A stretch of 64,000 nt of DNA from Lepidonotus clava (Eukaryota; Annelida; Polychaeta; Phyllodocida; Polynoidae). How positions within the stretch are numbered: the stretch's first letter is position 1; each line of letters starts with the position of its first letter. The notes under the pieces are model-generated. The model ran no database searches and had not been told where the DNA came from. It worked only from the letters and a program-made list of their open reading frames with translations. Below are positions 33,685-45,100 of this stretch, piece after piece. Where the stretch lies: contig OW387135.1 of the NCBI GenBank assembly GCA_936440205.1, positions 29,056,792 to 29,120,791 of the forward strand. Reading direction: 5' to 3'. The position numbers were made by a program, and so were the translations under genes.

Positions 33685-33827
33685 GGGGGGGGGGGGTTGT
33701 TCACAGAGTGTGACATCATATTTTAGGGGGGATGGTTCAAAATGCGTGACAAAACGTGACGGGGGGGGGGGGGGGGCGGTCCCAAAAATACCCCAAAAAA
33801 GCGTGACATCATTTATGGACGGCCCCT
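33685..33827. mobile_element. Partial MITE, same family as 32825-32967
   Basis: The right end GACATCATTTATGGACGGCC is intact; the left end has only TGACATCAT and G tracts, the full terminal repeat being lost. Long G runs at about 33686 and 33762. Confidence 0.75.
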
Positions 33828-34292
33828 AGATCTATCATGAATCAGAATGTTTGATAAAGAATTGAAATTGTACGTGTGTGGTCATTCTTTCATAAAATCC
33901 GCTTTGGTGCCCAACGTCTAAAGTAAAGTGTCCGACCACTTCTCCCTAATTTGAGAAATTGCTGCAACTGTCCGAAAATAGGTGAATGTCCGAAAGTTGG
34001 CGCGCCTTCGTTGTCGGTTGAGTATATAATGATTTCAAACTCGATCGGCTTGCCATAGGTTCCACACACTTCTCTTCCCGCCGCGTCTCTCCCGCCTTGA
34101 AGTCGCCTTACAACCGCCATATTGAAAAGGCAACTACTCGAGACAATATAATTCAAAGGAACCGTCCTTAGATTCTTCAATTTCTGATGACTTTTAAATA
34201 GAATGATAAGATTCAAGCAGATATTATCGGAGATATTATTGATATATTTATGTTATGTGATGTTTACCGACCTAAAAGACGTCGCGGAGGAA

Positions 34293-34299
34293 TATAAAT
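34293..34299 (+). promoter_or_regulatory. Candidate TATA box of cyclophilin 1
   Basis: TATAAAT in a CpG-containing context, about 165 bases before the first coding ATG, followed by a pyrimidine-rich stretch that could be the cap region. Assignment by position only. Confidence 0.45.
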
Positions 34300-34462
34300 G
34301 TATGCATAGTTCCGTCTGAGTGGCGACTTGAGCTTGTTGCCGCAGGTGCGCGTTTGTTTCCTTACAGTCTGTCCCTTATCATCGTAGCCGCCGACCACGC
34401 CGGTTGTCCTCCATTGTCCACAGAACTGTCATTTTCACTTCAAGTGAAGAAATCATCTCAAA

Positions 34463-37400
34463 ATGGCCAAGCCAAAAGTGTATTTCGACATCACCGCCGA
34501 AGGCAAGCCCCTTGGAAGGATCACCATGGAGGTAATGATTTATCTTGGAACTGTCAAATTGAAATACGTTGATTTTTATTTCGAGAGTGAACGGGCTCGA
34601 CCACCATTTGCCGGTAAATGCACCGGTAACTTCCGCATACCACCATCTACCAATGGCAATGTTAATAACTTGGAATATTAAAACAAACAAACGCGTGACC
34701 AGGGTTATTGGCAAAACGAACAAACTTGCGGCGAATTTTTCATGTGTAGTTCTGAATCTTTCTGAACAACAGACGCCCCTGAAATTGATATTCAACTGTT
34801 GACGTGAGGTCGCCGTCGGCACGCCTGACAAATCATGACTGGCATGAGTGACGGAACTTGTGATGCCATGGTTGTCAAATCGGTGTCATCTTTTGAAAGT
34901 TCTCGTGGACTATTTCGATAGAAAAGTCTTCGCGATGTATGATCGCTTCAAGCTTTTGGTTTTGATGGAAAATTCTGAACAGTAGGGTATTATTTGATTC
35001 CTTTCTTTGCCTTTGGTGTCCCATCCGTTCAGACTTTAGGAGCCTTGTCTCTCCTTTAAATTTAATTAACAATTTTAATGCTCGTTCGCACAGTTGCTTA
35101 CAAATCAAATATAAGCTTATTGACACAATTAAGTTTATGTTGAATGTTGTCAATCACGACCTCTGCAACCACATGAGCAGTTTCTGGAAAAACATGGCGG
35201 ACTTTCTGGAATTTTCCGTTCCGTTCCATGGTTGACCTGCTGTGTCAAAATGGTACGCTGTGGATGAAATTAATAACTCTATTTTATATGCATTTGCAAA
35301 ATGCATCTTTATACGCACATCCAATTTGGCTAAAATATAGGAAGTTTCTTTCAAGTAACGTTAAGAGTGATCCATTCTATCACTGTTAGGTATATTACAT
35401 ACACAGGGATGTAAGTTTTCAGATTTTAGTCTAATTTCAGATTTGTTCACATCATCACCTCATGCAATAATTTTCAAAATTAATTTCATACAACACGTTT
35501 TAAAGCATTTCAAGATGATTTCAGATTTTCATTGTGGGGTTTCAGATTTTTTCACTGACCCTGATCCCTGCATACAAGTTGAAAAATACTCGAAAAATAT
35601 TGAAGACCGTATTATCAGCCAAAATATCATTCAGGGTGCCCACGCAAGTCTTAAAAGGTCTTAAATTGAATTTTTCAAATTTAAGGCCTTAAAAAGGTCT
35701 TAAATTTCACTTTCTTGCTGGAGGTCTTAAAAAGGTCTTAAATCAGATTTGAATAGGAAATGAAAATGGAATGATAGGATGAGTAAAATTGCTGCCTTTT
35801 GCCGAATGTCAGAACATCAAAATTCATGCCAGTGTTTACCACTAGCCCATACAGGGTTGCCACTGGTCAGGGAAAAGTGTTTTTTTTCAAGGTCAGGGAG
35901 AAGTCAGGGAATTTTGGAATTGGTCAGGGAAAATTGGAATTTTTAAAAAGGTCAGGGAAAACTGACCCTGGTCAGGGAAAAATGGAATTTTCAAACATGT
36001 CATACCCCCAAATCTAAATCACAAAGTTAGAATTTGTGCATCAGGTCACAAGAATCTGGTTTGGCAAACATTATTTTGTAAATTGTGGCCCCTTGAAAGG
36101 CATGTTGTGAGTTTAAAGTATGTTGACATGATCCACCAATATTGCCTTGGCTACAGGAGATGCCAAGGAGAAATTAAGGTATTGTGTTTCGAAAGTTTGA
36201 GCTTAAATGGAAGGACAAGACTGTTCTAGGTATCGTTCAAGGCTCATTTATGAAAGGATTTTCTTATCTAATTAGTCAGGGAAAAATGGAATTTGTCAGG
36301 GAAATGTCAGGGAATTTTGACGTCTCTGGTCAGTGGCAACCCTGCCATAGGCCAATGGCCGATAATTTGAGTACAGGGCCGACAATTTTCACGAAAATTA
36401 GGGCCAAATAGGCCCTGATGGCCGACAGGGCATTTCTGATATTTCTTTCTGTATTTTCTGATCATTTTAAGAGTTTAACCTGTAAAATGGAGACTGGCAT
36501 ATTTGGGACCCTATCCTATGGATTAGAAATCAGGGCCGTCAATATCTTGGCGTAGTCGGCCCTGTAGGCATTTAACATTTTGTTGTTGGGTTGTCCAAAT
36601 TTGTTCTGCACACAGAGCAGGGTTCGAAATTAACGTCAGCCCGTCAGCCCCAGGCTGATTGTTTTAAATTAGGGCTGACAAATTTTCAGAAAATTACATT
36701 AAAATCAGCCCGGATTTTTTCACACTTGTAATAGATTCCACTATGTCCGGGCTGACGGCCTGAAAAGTTAATTTCGGACACTGCAGAGGCTTATAAATTT
36801 GAAAAACTTGCATGATATGACACAGGGAAAAATTGCTGCTGGACAGGGTAATCTCAGGGAAAACACATAAAATTGAAAAATGGACTTTCAGTTAATACCC
36901 TGTCGAAGCAAGGATGTTATTTTTCAGAGTTGTAACACTAAATCAAATGGACTAATGATTTTTTAAATACTTGGTTTACATTGCGTATTGCAGCACTTAA
37001 ACAAAGCCACAGAAAAAAGTTATTTAAGGAAACATAACTTAATAGGCCTACAACCTGGAAGCAATATTACCAAATTCTTTACAAACCTTGTAACGTGACT
37101 AACGTTTTCACTTTCTTTTTCCAGCTGCGTGCCGACGTAGTCCCCAAGACTGCTGGTAAGTTTACTCAGGTTTCTAATGATCTAGGATTACTTAGAGGCC
37201 TTCCATTTAGTACGTACGCAAATTTTCAAAAATATCAGACCCCCCACCCCCCCTGGGGCAAAAATACGCAATAGATTTGTACAAGAACGTACGCAAATTT
37301 TCAAAAATTTCAGACCCCCCCCCCCCCCCCCCCCCCCCTTGATGCGTACATACTTCATGGAAGGCCCCTTAAGTAATAGTTTGAGTATTGATTCTGTCCA

Positions 37401-40164
37401 GGCGTTGCCTCACTCCTGCCTCACTCCTGCTTTGCCTCCCTACAGAGAACTTCCGCGCCTTGTGCACTGGTGAGAAGGGCTTCGGCTACAAGGGCTCCAG
37501 CTTCCACCGTGTCATCACCGACTTCATGTGTCAGGGTGGTGACTTCACCAGAGGCAACGGCACTGGCGGCAAGAGCATCTACGGAGAGAAGTTCGCCGAC
37601 GAGAACTTCCAGCTGAAGCACATTGGCCCAGGTAAGAAAGCGTTTTAATCTATGTGAAACCATTTAAAAACGTGGGACATTTTAAAAACGTCGGACATTA
37701 TGTCCAACGTTATTCCTCTATCTGGCCACTCAAAATTAAGTGCCTTGAATAGTTCCAGTCCAACTTTTGATTGTTTATTTTGTGTTAACTAGATTAAGAA
37801 CTATTTACTAGGTTTTTTAACAGGGATGTAAATTTTCCGATTTGTAAGGTTCCCGGTTTTTTTCTCTCCAGCACCTCCAAAAATCAGTTTTGGAATTTGG
37901 TATTTAGAACACATTTTACATCATTTAAGGACATAATCAGATTTTCTTACTCAGAGATGCCATTTTTCCTTCTTTTTCCGGATTTCCGGATTTTTTGCTA
38001 GTTCAGACTAGAAATAGAATTCAAAATTGTCTGTACAAAAGTCACCAATTTTGCTTTCCTAAATAATACCTATGTCCTTTCTTAGGCATCTAAACCATAA
38101 ATTTGCATTATTTGGCCAATACTTCCATCCCTTTAGTGTCTAAACTGAAAATCTGGAAATATCCTCCCTACTTTTCCGGATTTTTCATCAATCCTCAGTG
38201 GCATCTCTGCTTACTACAGGGTACCAACCACACAGGGAAAATGGCAGAAAAAGTTTCCTGACAGGGAATTTGCAAATTTTGCCAAAACACAGGAAATTTC
38301 ATTTGGTCAGATTCTGAAATTCCTGATTCTCGAGATATTAGACATTCGACTTTTTGTTGTTGGGTTGTCCAAATTTTTTCAACACGTAGAGCCTTTTAAG
38401 ATTGGACAAACTTGCTGGATATGATACGTGAAAAATTGCCGCGGGACAGGGAAACCTCAGGGAAAACAGTGAATTTCAAAATGGGACTTTGGTTGATACC
38501 CTGTACTATTGGTTCAGGCCTTTCAGTTGTCCCTTACTTACATCCCTGATGTAAAAAGAAATCATGCATTTAATATATCATGAAATATTGAGAGGTGATC
38601 AAGTCTCCCCCTCTTGAAAAACATGCATGCGCAAAGTTCCATGATTTGTCACTAGCCACTTCAATCTCTGAGATATATGATTCACAAGGTCTACCCTGCT
38701 GACAGCATTACGCTGTCCTACACTGCAGAGATGCCAGTTTTCCGTATAAATACGGATTTCCGTATTTTTTGCTTTGACAACAAGTTCTTAATAGTGCCAA
38801 GATTTTAGAAGCAACATTTTTCTAGTCAGTTTTGTGAAATATATGTAACATTACATACACTTATTTGTTTTAGTATTAGAGCTTTAATACAGAAAAATAA
38901 CTCTTATTCATTTCCGTATTAAAATACGGTACTGTGGTTCCGTATTTTCGAAGTTTGAAGAGTGGCATCTCTGCACTGTCAATATTGTTCTTGTTCGTGT
39001 TTGAAGAGTGACATTTTTGAACACTCGACCTTGGGAGAGCTGTTCAGATTTTGATAGAAATTTGAAAGGGCTCATGGAAGTTAACAATTCACGATAATTA
39101 ATTTTCATCAAGCTTGTATACCTGAATGACAGATACCCGTTTCCTAACTGTCGGCATCATTGTTTGTGGAGGGGTGTGCGAATTAATATAAAATTGTATA
39201 ATTGTTGAACTATTGCATGGTTGGCCTAACACGTAATCTATTTACTTTATGAAAATTCCCATTATTTATGTATAAAAGGTTTTCTAAATTATAAAGTCAG
39301 ATGAGCTATTTTGTTCTGAATGGTTATGGTTTATGAAAAATAATTTACAATTTGATGCACCTGCGATATGCAAGCTGTGAAATTTGAATGATTAATCAAT
39401 GCATTAAGTGCAAGAGTGTGGGTGAGAGCAGAGGGGAGGTTTCTTTTTATTCTAAATTACTGTATATCATTAGGAGTAAAAGCAGGCAAAACTCATGATA
39501 CTAATGGTATGGACGTTTTCTTTTTACAGGTGTCCTCTCAATGGCTAACGCCGGCCCTAACACCAACGGCTCCCAATTCTTCCTTTGCACAGTAAAGACC
39601 CAATGGTGAGTACGAAGCCCAGTTCTTAAAACTCATGGCAATACGTAGAAATAGAATCTGACAACTCCAATATTTGCAAGTAACAAATATTTATAATTTT
39701 CTTACTTTCGCCTGCACGTGATAACACTCAGGTGGATCATTTCGCAGATGATTTTTGATAGAAATTCAATCTTTAGCGTTTGCAAATGTATTTTAAGGGA
39801 AAGTACTAGCTAATTAATAGATTCTGTACATTGCATTGTTGAATGCCTTAGGATTTCTGGAGCTTTAAAGTTTTGTTTTCATTACGCCTGTATTCTTTGG
39901 GAAACCAACTGAAGAAAATTTCATATTTCGTTATCTTTATTGCCTATCCCAACGGAAAATCCTTTGTTAAGCCTTAAGGCTCTTGACAGGTTTCATTTTA
40001 AGCGTCTTTCTTCTTTGTCCCACAGGCTTGATGGCAAGCACGTTGTGTTTGGAAGTGTTGTTGATGGTATGGATGTAGTGAAGGAGATTGAGAAGTATGG
40101 ATCCCAGTCTGGAAAGACCTCCAAGAAAATCGTGGTCGCCGACTCTGGAGAGTTAACATGTTAA
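34463..40164 (+). CDS. PPIA: Cyclophilin A-type peptidyl-prolyl isomerase, copy 1
   Basis: Five coding exons, 34463-34531, 37125-37155, 37446-37631, 39530-39605 and 40026-40164, encode 166 residues, the usual cyclophilin A length. All junctions are GT-AG and the phases are 0, 1, 1, 2. Active-site residues are in place at human numbering: R55 (SSFHRV), F60, M61, Q63 (DFMCQGGDF), N102 ([15 protein letters not shown]), F113, W121, L122 and H126 ([10 protein letters not shown]). It has no signal peptide and would act in the cytosol, catalysing cis-trans isomerisation at Xaa-Pro bonds; the conserved pocket would bind cyclosporin. The 31-bp second exon matches the exon layout of vertebrate PPIA. 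The start is the first ATG with context AAAATGG. Introns 1-3 are filled with MITEs. A paralogue follows at 42101. Confidence 0.96.
35404..35580. mobile_element. MITE family CAGGGATG, copy 1
   Basis: About 177 bp, ends CAGGGATGTAAG and GATCCCTG, flanked by CATACA on both sides (35398-35403 and 35581-35586), a 6-bp target duplication. Same family as 37821-38548 (without its inserts) and 49775-49941. Lies in intron 1 of cyclophilin 1. Confidence 0.8.
35640..35745. repeat. Short repeats of GGTCTTAAA
   Basis: AAGGTCTTAAA or its close variants occur at least five times in about 100 bases, some inverted (TTTAAGGCCTT), suggesting a small fold-back element inside intron 1. Confidence 0.5.
35852..36344. 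mobile_element. MITE family CAGGGTTGCCAC
   Basis: About 493 bp. The left end CAGGGTTGCCACTGGTCAG is matched inverted by CTGGTCAGTGGCAACCCTG on the right (13 bases perfect, 16 of 19 overall). Inside are many GGTCAGGGAAAA repeats. CCATA on both sides (35847-35851, 36345-36349) is the target duplication. Confidence 0.85.
36573..36902. mobile_element. MITE family CAGGGTACC, left-truncated copy carrying another MITE
   Basis: TTTTGTTGTTGGGTTGTCCA to the right end TTAATACCCTG matches the right half of 44563-44882, but it is split at CAGAG by the insertion 36618-36783. Confidence 0.75.
36618..36783. mobile_element. MITE family CAGGGTTCGAAATTAAC, nested
   Basis: 166 bp. Left end CAGGGTTCGAAATTAACGTC, right end GTTAATTTCGGACACTG, with GTCAGCCCG-type inner inverted repeats. 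CAGAG on both sides (36613-36617, 36784-36788) is the target duplication inside the CAGGGTACC element. Confidence 0.85.
37192..37372. mobile_element. MITE with GGCCTTCCAT ends and long C tract, intron 2
   Basis: Left end AGAGGCCTTCCATTTAGTAC and right end ATACTTCATGGAAGGCCCCT are imperfect inverted repeats. Inside, ACGCAAATTTTCAAAAAT and the C run following it are duplicated; the second run is over 20 cytosines. It takes up most of the 290-bp intron 2 of cyclophilin 1. Confidence 0.8.
37952..38209. mobile_element. MITE family CAGAGATGCC, copy 1, nested
   Basis: 258 bp, ends CAGAGATGCCATTTTTCC and AGTGGCATCTCTG, flanked by CTTACT on both sides (37946-37951, 38210-38215). Confidence 0.88.
38217..38503. 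mobile_element. MITE family CAGGGTACC, copy 2, nested
   Basis: 287 bp, ends CAGGGTACCAACC and GGTTGATACCCTG, flanked by TACTA (38212-38216, 38504-38508). It landed within a few bases of the preceding element, both inside copy 2 of the CAGGGATG family. Confidence 0.88.
38726..38973. mobile_element. MITE family CAGAGATGCC, copy 2
   Basis: 248 bp, ends CAGAGATGCCAGTTTTCCG and GAGTGGCATCTCTG, flanked by CACTG (38721-38725, 38974-38978). Confidence 0.88.
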
Positions 40165-40533
40165 AGAGACGGACCGGCAGGATATCTTCCCCCTACATTA
40201 AGACTGCCGCACTTCACGAATATAAACATTCCTCACCTCGAGGTCCTTTCATCTACCACCCTTATCAGATAGTAGAGAATAAAGTCTTACCAGAAAACGA
40301 AATGAATTTTCCAACTCATCTCATACTCGATCATGTTAACTGTCATGTAATGTGCACAGGCGGTACTCTCACATTTTTGTAGTTTTCAAGAACTCCTTGA
40401 AGATGATTCACCACTTGTTTCTCATAGAGACGAACTCTCCCTGTACACGAAAACATTTTGTCTATTAAATCAGGTATAATTTGTATTGGTCAAAAACTAG
40501 CACGGAAAAGAAACAACTGTGGAGTTTGGGGTC

Positions 40534-40539
40534 AATAAA
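40534..40539 (+). terminator. Poly(A) signal of cyclophilin 1
   Basis: AATAAA 370 bases after the stop, with a GTTTTGTTGTTTTC stretch downstream. Another AATAAA at 40278-40283 could serve a shorter 3' UTR. Confidence 0.65.
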
Positions 40540-41091
40540 AGGTTTTCCATCATGTTCATTGTCGAGTTTTGTTGTTTTCTAGATGAATCTTATCTTTACA
40601 GAAATTAAAATAGAACTAGGATTAGGTTACTGATGTCCCTTTACATCAAAATCTAAAAACTAATCCCACAAACGAACTAAAATTCGAATGGTAAAACAAG
40701 TGACGCCTCAAAATTTTTTCACAATTTTTATTGACCCTAATTCAAAATCGTTGGCCATTGGTCGGCGTTACAACACTCAATAATGGAATATTCAAATAAG
40801 ACGTTTAAATATGTTTTGAATGCAAAAAAAAAAAACCATCGGTCTCCCCACCTTGAAACTAAGGATCTGCCCCTGACATTTCGAAATGTCGCACCACAAT
40901 AATGACAAGGCCCGTCCGCCCAATAGCAATCTTTCTCTCAGATCAATATTCGATTTTTTTTTTTTGCATATTCTTTGAAAATTGTCCAAAAATCACCTGA
41001 AATATTGAAAAATCAAGGGTCACATGACACAAATATTAACCAAAAGGCATTTTATCAGCACTACATGACACTTCTGCCGTGTCATGACGTC

Positions 41092-41131
41092 GTGCCATAG
41101 AACTGCACATCGATGTGCAGTTCTATGGCAC
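41092..41131. repeat. Perfect 40-bp palindrome
   Basis: Centred between 41111 and 41112 on ATCGAT, each 20-base arm reads GTGCCATAGAACTGCACATC inward, without mismatch or spacer. Just to the left, CATGACA and TGTCATG (41064-41086) form another short inverted repeat. Likely the relic of a fold-back element. Confidence 0.95.
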
Positions 41132-41465
41132 TAATTAAGATTAGATCTATCATTGAATCATAATCTTTAAAATTGTATATAGATTTCCATATATTATATC
41201 AAGATTTCAGAGTAAAATGCCATCATACCTAGATCTATATAATTATACAGGTAAGAAATTCTGTGGGATCGAATTGTCAAATTTGCAGAACAACAAAAGG
41301 GTTAAAAAAAAGTTAATATTTGGCCCAAACTAGGTTGGGGCGCCACGCGCTCTCTAAATCCGCCACTGTTAAATGCTCATGTTAAATGTAAATGTCTAGT
41401 TCTTTCTCGTCCATGTCAATTGTCATGTATTGTCTCAGCAATATTAAGATTTCCAAATCTTGCCC

Positions 41466-41765
41466 CCAGGGGCGGATCCAGAGTCAGTCATCTATAGGGG
41501 GGCAAAACTACCCCACTATAAAAAAGTGGAAATAAAATTATGTCAGATCTTTACAAATATTTATATCCACAAATCAACAAGCTTAGATTTTTTGAAAAAA
41601 TTTCCACTTGGTCTAGCTCCCTCACCCCTTGCCTTGGATCCGTCATGCACTGGCATACCACTGGCCCCCCACCCCCGGGCCCGGCCCCCGGGAAACAGGG
41701 GCGGATCCAGGAATTTATAAAGGGGGGGGGAGGAGCAAAAACATGAATATATAGGGGATGGGGGC
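41466..41765. mobile_element. MITE debris with GGGGCGGATCCAG starts
   Basis: CAGGGGCGGATCCAG occurs at about 41467 and 41697, each followed by TATA- and G-rich sequence, and TTGGATCCGTC near 41635 looks like an inverted end. Two overlapping or tandem copies of one family are likely. Confidence 0.6.
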
Positions 41766-42100
41766 CCCCACAAACATTATTTAATAGCCTCAGGGGTAGA
41801 TTAGCTCGATCCATCAATGCTGCCATCGTGCGGAAGGCGCGAATTTGCAGCAGCGGGAAAATCCTTCTTCTGCTGATCCTAGTCGGCTTGAAGCTTTCTG
41901 CACTGAGATCGCCGGAAACCTGCAACAGCGCCCTCTCCAGGCAGAATATTGGTTGCCAAAAGCACGCAACCTACGTCTCAGTATCGGCTTGGAGAGTGTC
42001 AGCCGCCATTTTCCCAGCAGCTGCTGAGGTACTTCTACACGTGTTGGCAGACAACGGCTTCAAAATTCGGTTCTTCACGGTAATCCGCAGCTTCAGCAGG

Positions 42101-45100
42101 ATGGCTGAAGGTGCGACGCGTTGCTTCTTCGATGTGGCAGCTGACGGTGCGCCTCTTGGACGGGTGACATTTAAGGTTTGTGCAATATCCTCACATCAAC
42201 TCTGAGGGCAGTGCCCAAGGCCGGCTTGTTTTGACTTTGAAGTTGACCTGTTCACCACTGGCCACCTTATGGGGATGGGGGCGGGGCCAGATTTGATGAC
42301 AACACAGCCTCAGGCCTCTATCAAATACTTGGGAGCAATGGTCTGTGGAGGGGAAGTCAGAAATTGTGCCCATCATGGGCGGACAAACCTTCAAAATAAC
42401 AGCTGAATTAGTAGGTACTACCACGTAAAAATGTCTTTTTTTCTCTTTGCGTTTTAGATCTACTCTATCCCAATGGAAAGAGCATTGCATTTGTAATCTC
42501 ACGCTTTTTGCCAAATATTTTTATGTTTTCTAGAACAAGTGATATTCAACAACATAATAGTGAAAACAAGGTATAAATTCTGTCAGTTTTTATGAATAAG
42601 CACACATTTTTGCGCATTTTAAATGAATATTTGCGCATTTTTTGATAATTCTGAGTAGATCTCTAATATTTTTTCATATAATCTAGAGTCTAGAAAAGTT
42701 GTTAGGGAACATGTCGAAGTTATAATCTCACTGTCGGGTACAGCTTTCTACTTGAAATATTTTTTCAATTGCATTTTTGGTCACAGAAAAATAGCCAAAT
42801 GATCGACTCTCTACTCCTTATCTCGTCTACACTAGCTTGCCGTGAGAGAAGGGTCCACAGAGCTAGGGGTGGGGGTGCACCCCTCTTTTCTTTTGGTCTA
42901 ATAGTTGTTTATAAACCTAGACCTACTATCCTTATTTTAGTGTAAAATGCCCCTCCAGCCAAGCCTTCTTTCTTTTAAAAAATATCTATGGGTGCCCCCT
43001 TTCTAAAATTCCGGGTTCTGCCCCTGTTGATATGGTCGTAATTATTGGTCAGTTGTCAGGGATTTAATTTTAATTTCAAAAATAATCGACTGTTCAGAAT
43101 AGCTTGCACAAGTTAGACTTCTGAATTCATATATTTTTGCTGTCGTGCCCTATAGTAGTCAATAGATCCATTTGCCCTATATTTGTACTGCATTGATTAG
43201 CCCATATTGAACCATTTATTTCAACATTAACCCAGTAAGCGGTAGGCCTTAGATCTATAGGTTAGGACAACGGACTGAATAGGCAGTTTTACATTTTGCA
43301 ATGACTTCACTACTTTTTGTAACAAACGAAATGGTATATGGGCCCTGTTCATGCATGTACTGCCAGCTAGGGGCCATATCTTCGTGAATGATTAGGCTAA
43401 TCATATATTATTTTGATTAGGGTCTCATATGTTGAGATTCTATACTTTATAAAAAGAAACATCGTCATTACAAAATAACCAATTATGAATAAGGGGAATA
43501 AGTAAATGTAGATGTTTATTGTCCTATACGTAATTACTAACAATAAAACACTAATCAAAACTCACCTGATGACCCTAATTAGTTACGAAAACGTGTCCCC
43601 TCCTACCTGGAGGGAAAATATAGGCAGCTAGCCTGGGGGAGGTAGTTACTGCAAGCATGCCAACATTGAACACCTATCATGGTACTGGGTATAGATCTAT
43701 GGCCCTGGATGAAGGGGTCAGTAATGCCCAAACAAATAAGTAGTACAGGTGTAGGACCTCTAGGCCAAGAAGAAGAATCCCCCCCCTCCGGTATTTTCCT
43801 CGTGGTTTATAATGTGGCATCCTCCATCGAGAATTATTTTTACATGCTTGGCTAACATTGAATAAACAATTCACATGGTAATGTTCTCCGGGAAACAAAA
43901 GTAGACATTTTCGCCAAAAAGAAATCTTTTTATACCTAGAAATGGAGAAAAGGTTTACACGTATGACAGGAGGTAAGGTTGCGGAGGACAGATATGGAAA
44001 CAAGGTAGTACAGGTATTAAAGGAGTCAAAGGGGATAAGGTATGAAGACAGGATGCTGGGGTGTAGGTGGGGGGTCCTATGTCGCCTTTTCGAATTCTAA
44101 AAATCCAGGTATTGCCCAATCAAATTTAAGAAACCCAGATGTCGCCATGTCGAATTTTAGAAATTCTGATGTGGCATCATGTCACTGAGGCGAAAAAAAG
44201 CCATGTCGCCCTGTCAATTTTACTTTTAGGTCTACACCAATATGCGGGTTTTGAAAGTTTGAGTAGCATTACAAGAATGCATACATGTCCAAATGATTTG
44301 CCAGTACTCGGGTTTGTTAAAAGTAGGTCTTGAATTTGGAAAACTTTCGGTCTTAAAAATAACCTAAAGTAAAGTCCGAAACTTATGAGCACCTTAGAGT
44401 ATCAATACCGAATATTTCCAAAATTGATCATTTCCCAGTGCGTATAATTACATTGATAGATATTGGGGCCATGGATTGAATATTATTAAGACATTTAAGA
44501 TTCTTACAGACAGCAAGGAAAATAGCAAAATGGGACTCACTTAAGTGGCCACCGACTGAATACAGGGTACCAACCACACAGGGAAAACAGGGAAAATGCC
44601 AAAAAGAAATCCCTGACAGGGAAAACACAGGGAATTTGGAAATTTTGCCAAAACACAGGGAAAACACAGGGAATTTCATTTGGCCAGGTTCTGAAATTCC
44701 TGATTCTCAAGATATTAGGGATTCAACTTTTTGTTGTTGGGTTGTCCAATTTTTTTCTGCCCACAGAGGCTTTTAAATTTGATCAACTTGGTGGATATGA
44801 CACAGGGAAAAATTGCCGCGGGACAGGGAAATCTCAGGGAAAACACAGGGAATTTGAAAATGGAACTTCGGTTGGTACCCTGTGAATAATAAAAGGGATA
44901 CTTTTCCCCTAAATTGGTGACTGCATATTATGTGCTTAGTGACTAAGTCTACGTGAAGTCGCTGTTTATAGTCCGTGCGTGAGTTTGGCCATGGGGCGGC
45001 CGTTATCGGGGGACAAAAGGTTGAAGGTGGCAAGAAGCCATACTTCTAACATCTGTCAAAATGCAATAAATGTAAGGAAAAGATTCAAATTTGGAATAAA

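Larger units (their letters stand above)
31600..34292. other. AT-rich intergenic stretch with MITEs, upstream of cyclophilin 1
   Basis: No gene is visible. It holds a MITE (32825-32967), a partial relative (33685-33827), an X-box (33388-33401) and, in its last 400 bases, a CpG-richer region that probably is the cyclophilin promoter. A minus-strand frame at 33890-34216 is unsupported. Confidence 0.5.
37821..38548. mobile_element. MITE family CAGGGATG, copy 2, holding two other MITEs
   Basis: Ends CAGGGATGTAA and TTACATCCCTG. Without its two inserts it would be about 172 bp, as its solo relatives are. It lies in intron 3 of cyclophilin 1 and must predate both inserts. Confidence 0.85.
40540..42100. 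other. Spacer between the two cyclophilin genes
   Basis: AT-rich sequence with no gene of its own; contains the 40-bp palindrome and GGGGCGGATCCAG-type MITE debris. The last 250 bases are more GC-rich and probably include the promoter and 5' UTR of cyclophilin 2; no TATA box was obvious. Confidence 0.5.

Noticed and set aside
33890-34216. Minus-strand 108-codon frame that could be a divergent first exon near the cyclophilin promoter
   Set aside because: No donor site, no domain and no continuing exon seen to the left.
41828-42100. In-frame N-terminal extension of cyclophilin 2 with a hydrophobic stretch (KILLLLILVGLKL), which would look like a signal or transit peptide
   Set aside because: The frame has no ATG before 42101; the apparent start is a GTG, which animals do not normally use. 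It is probably 5' UTR open by chance.
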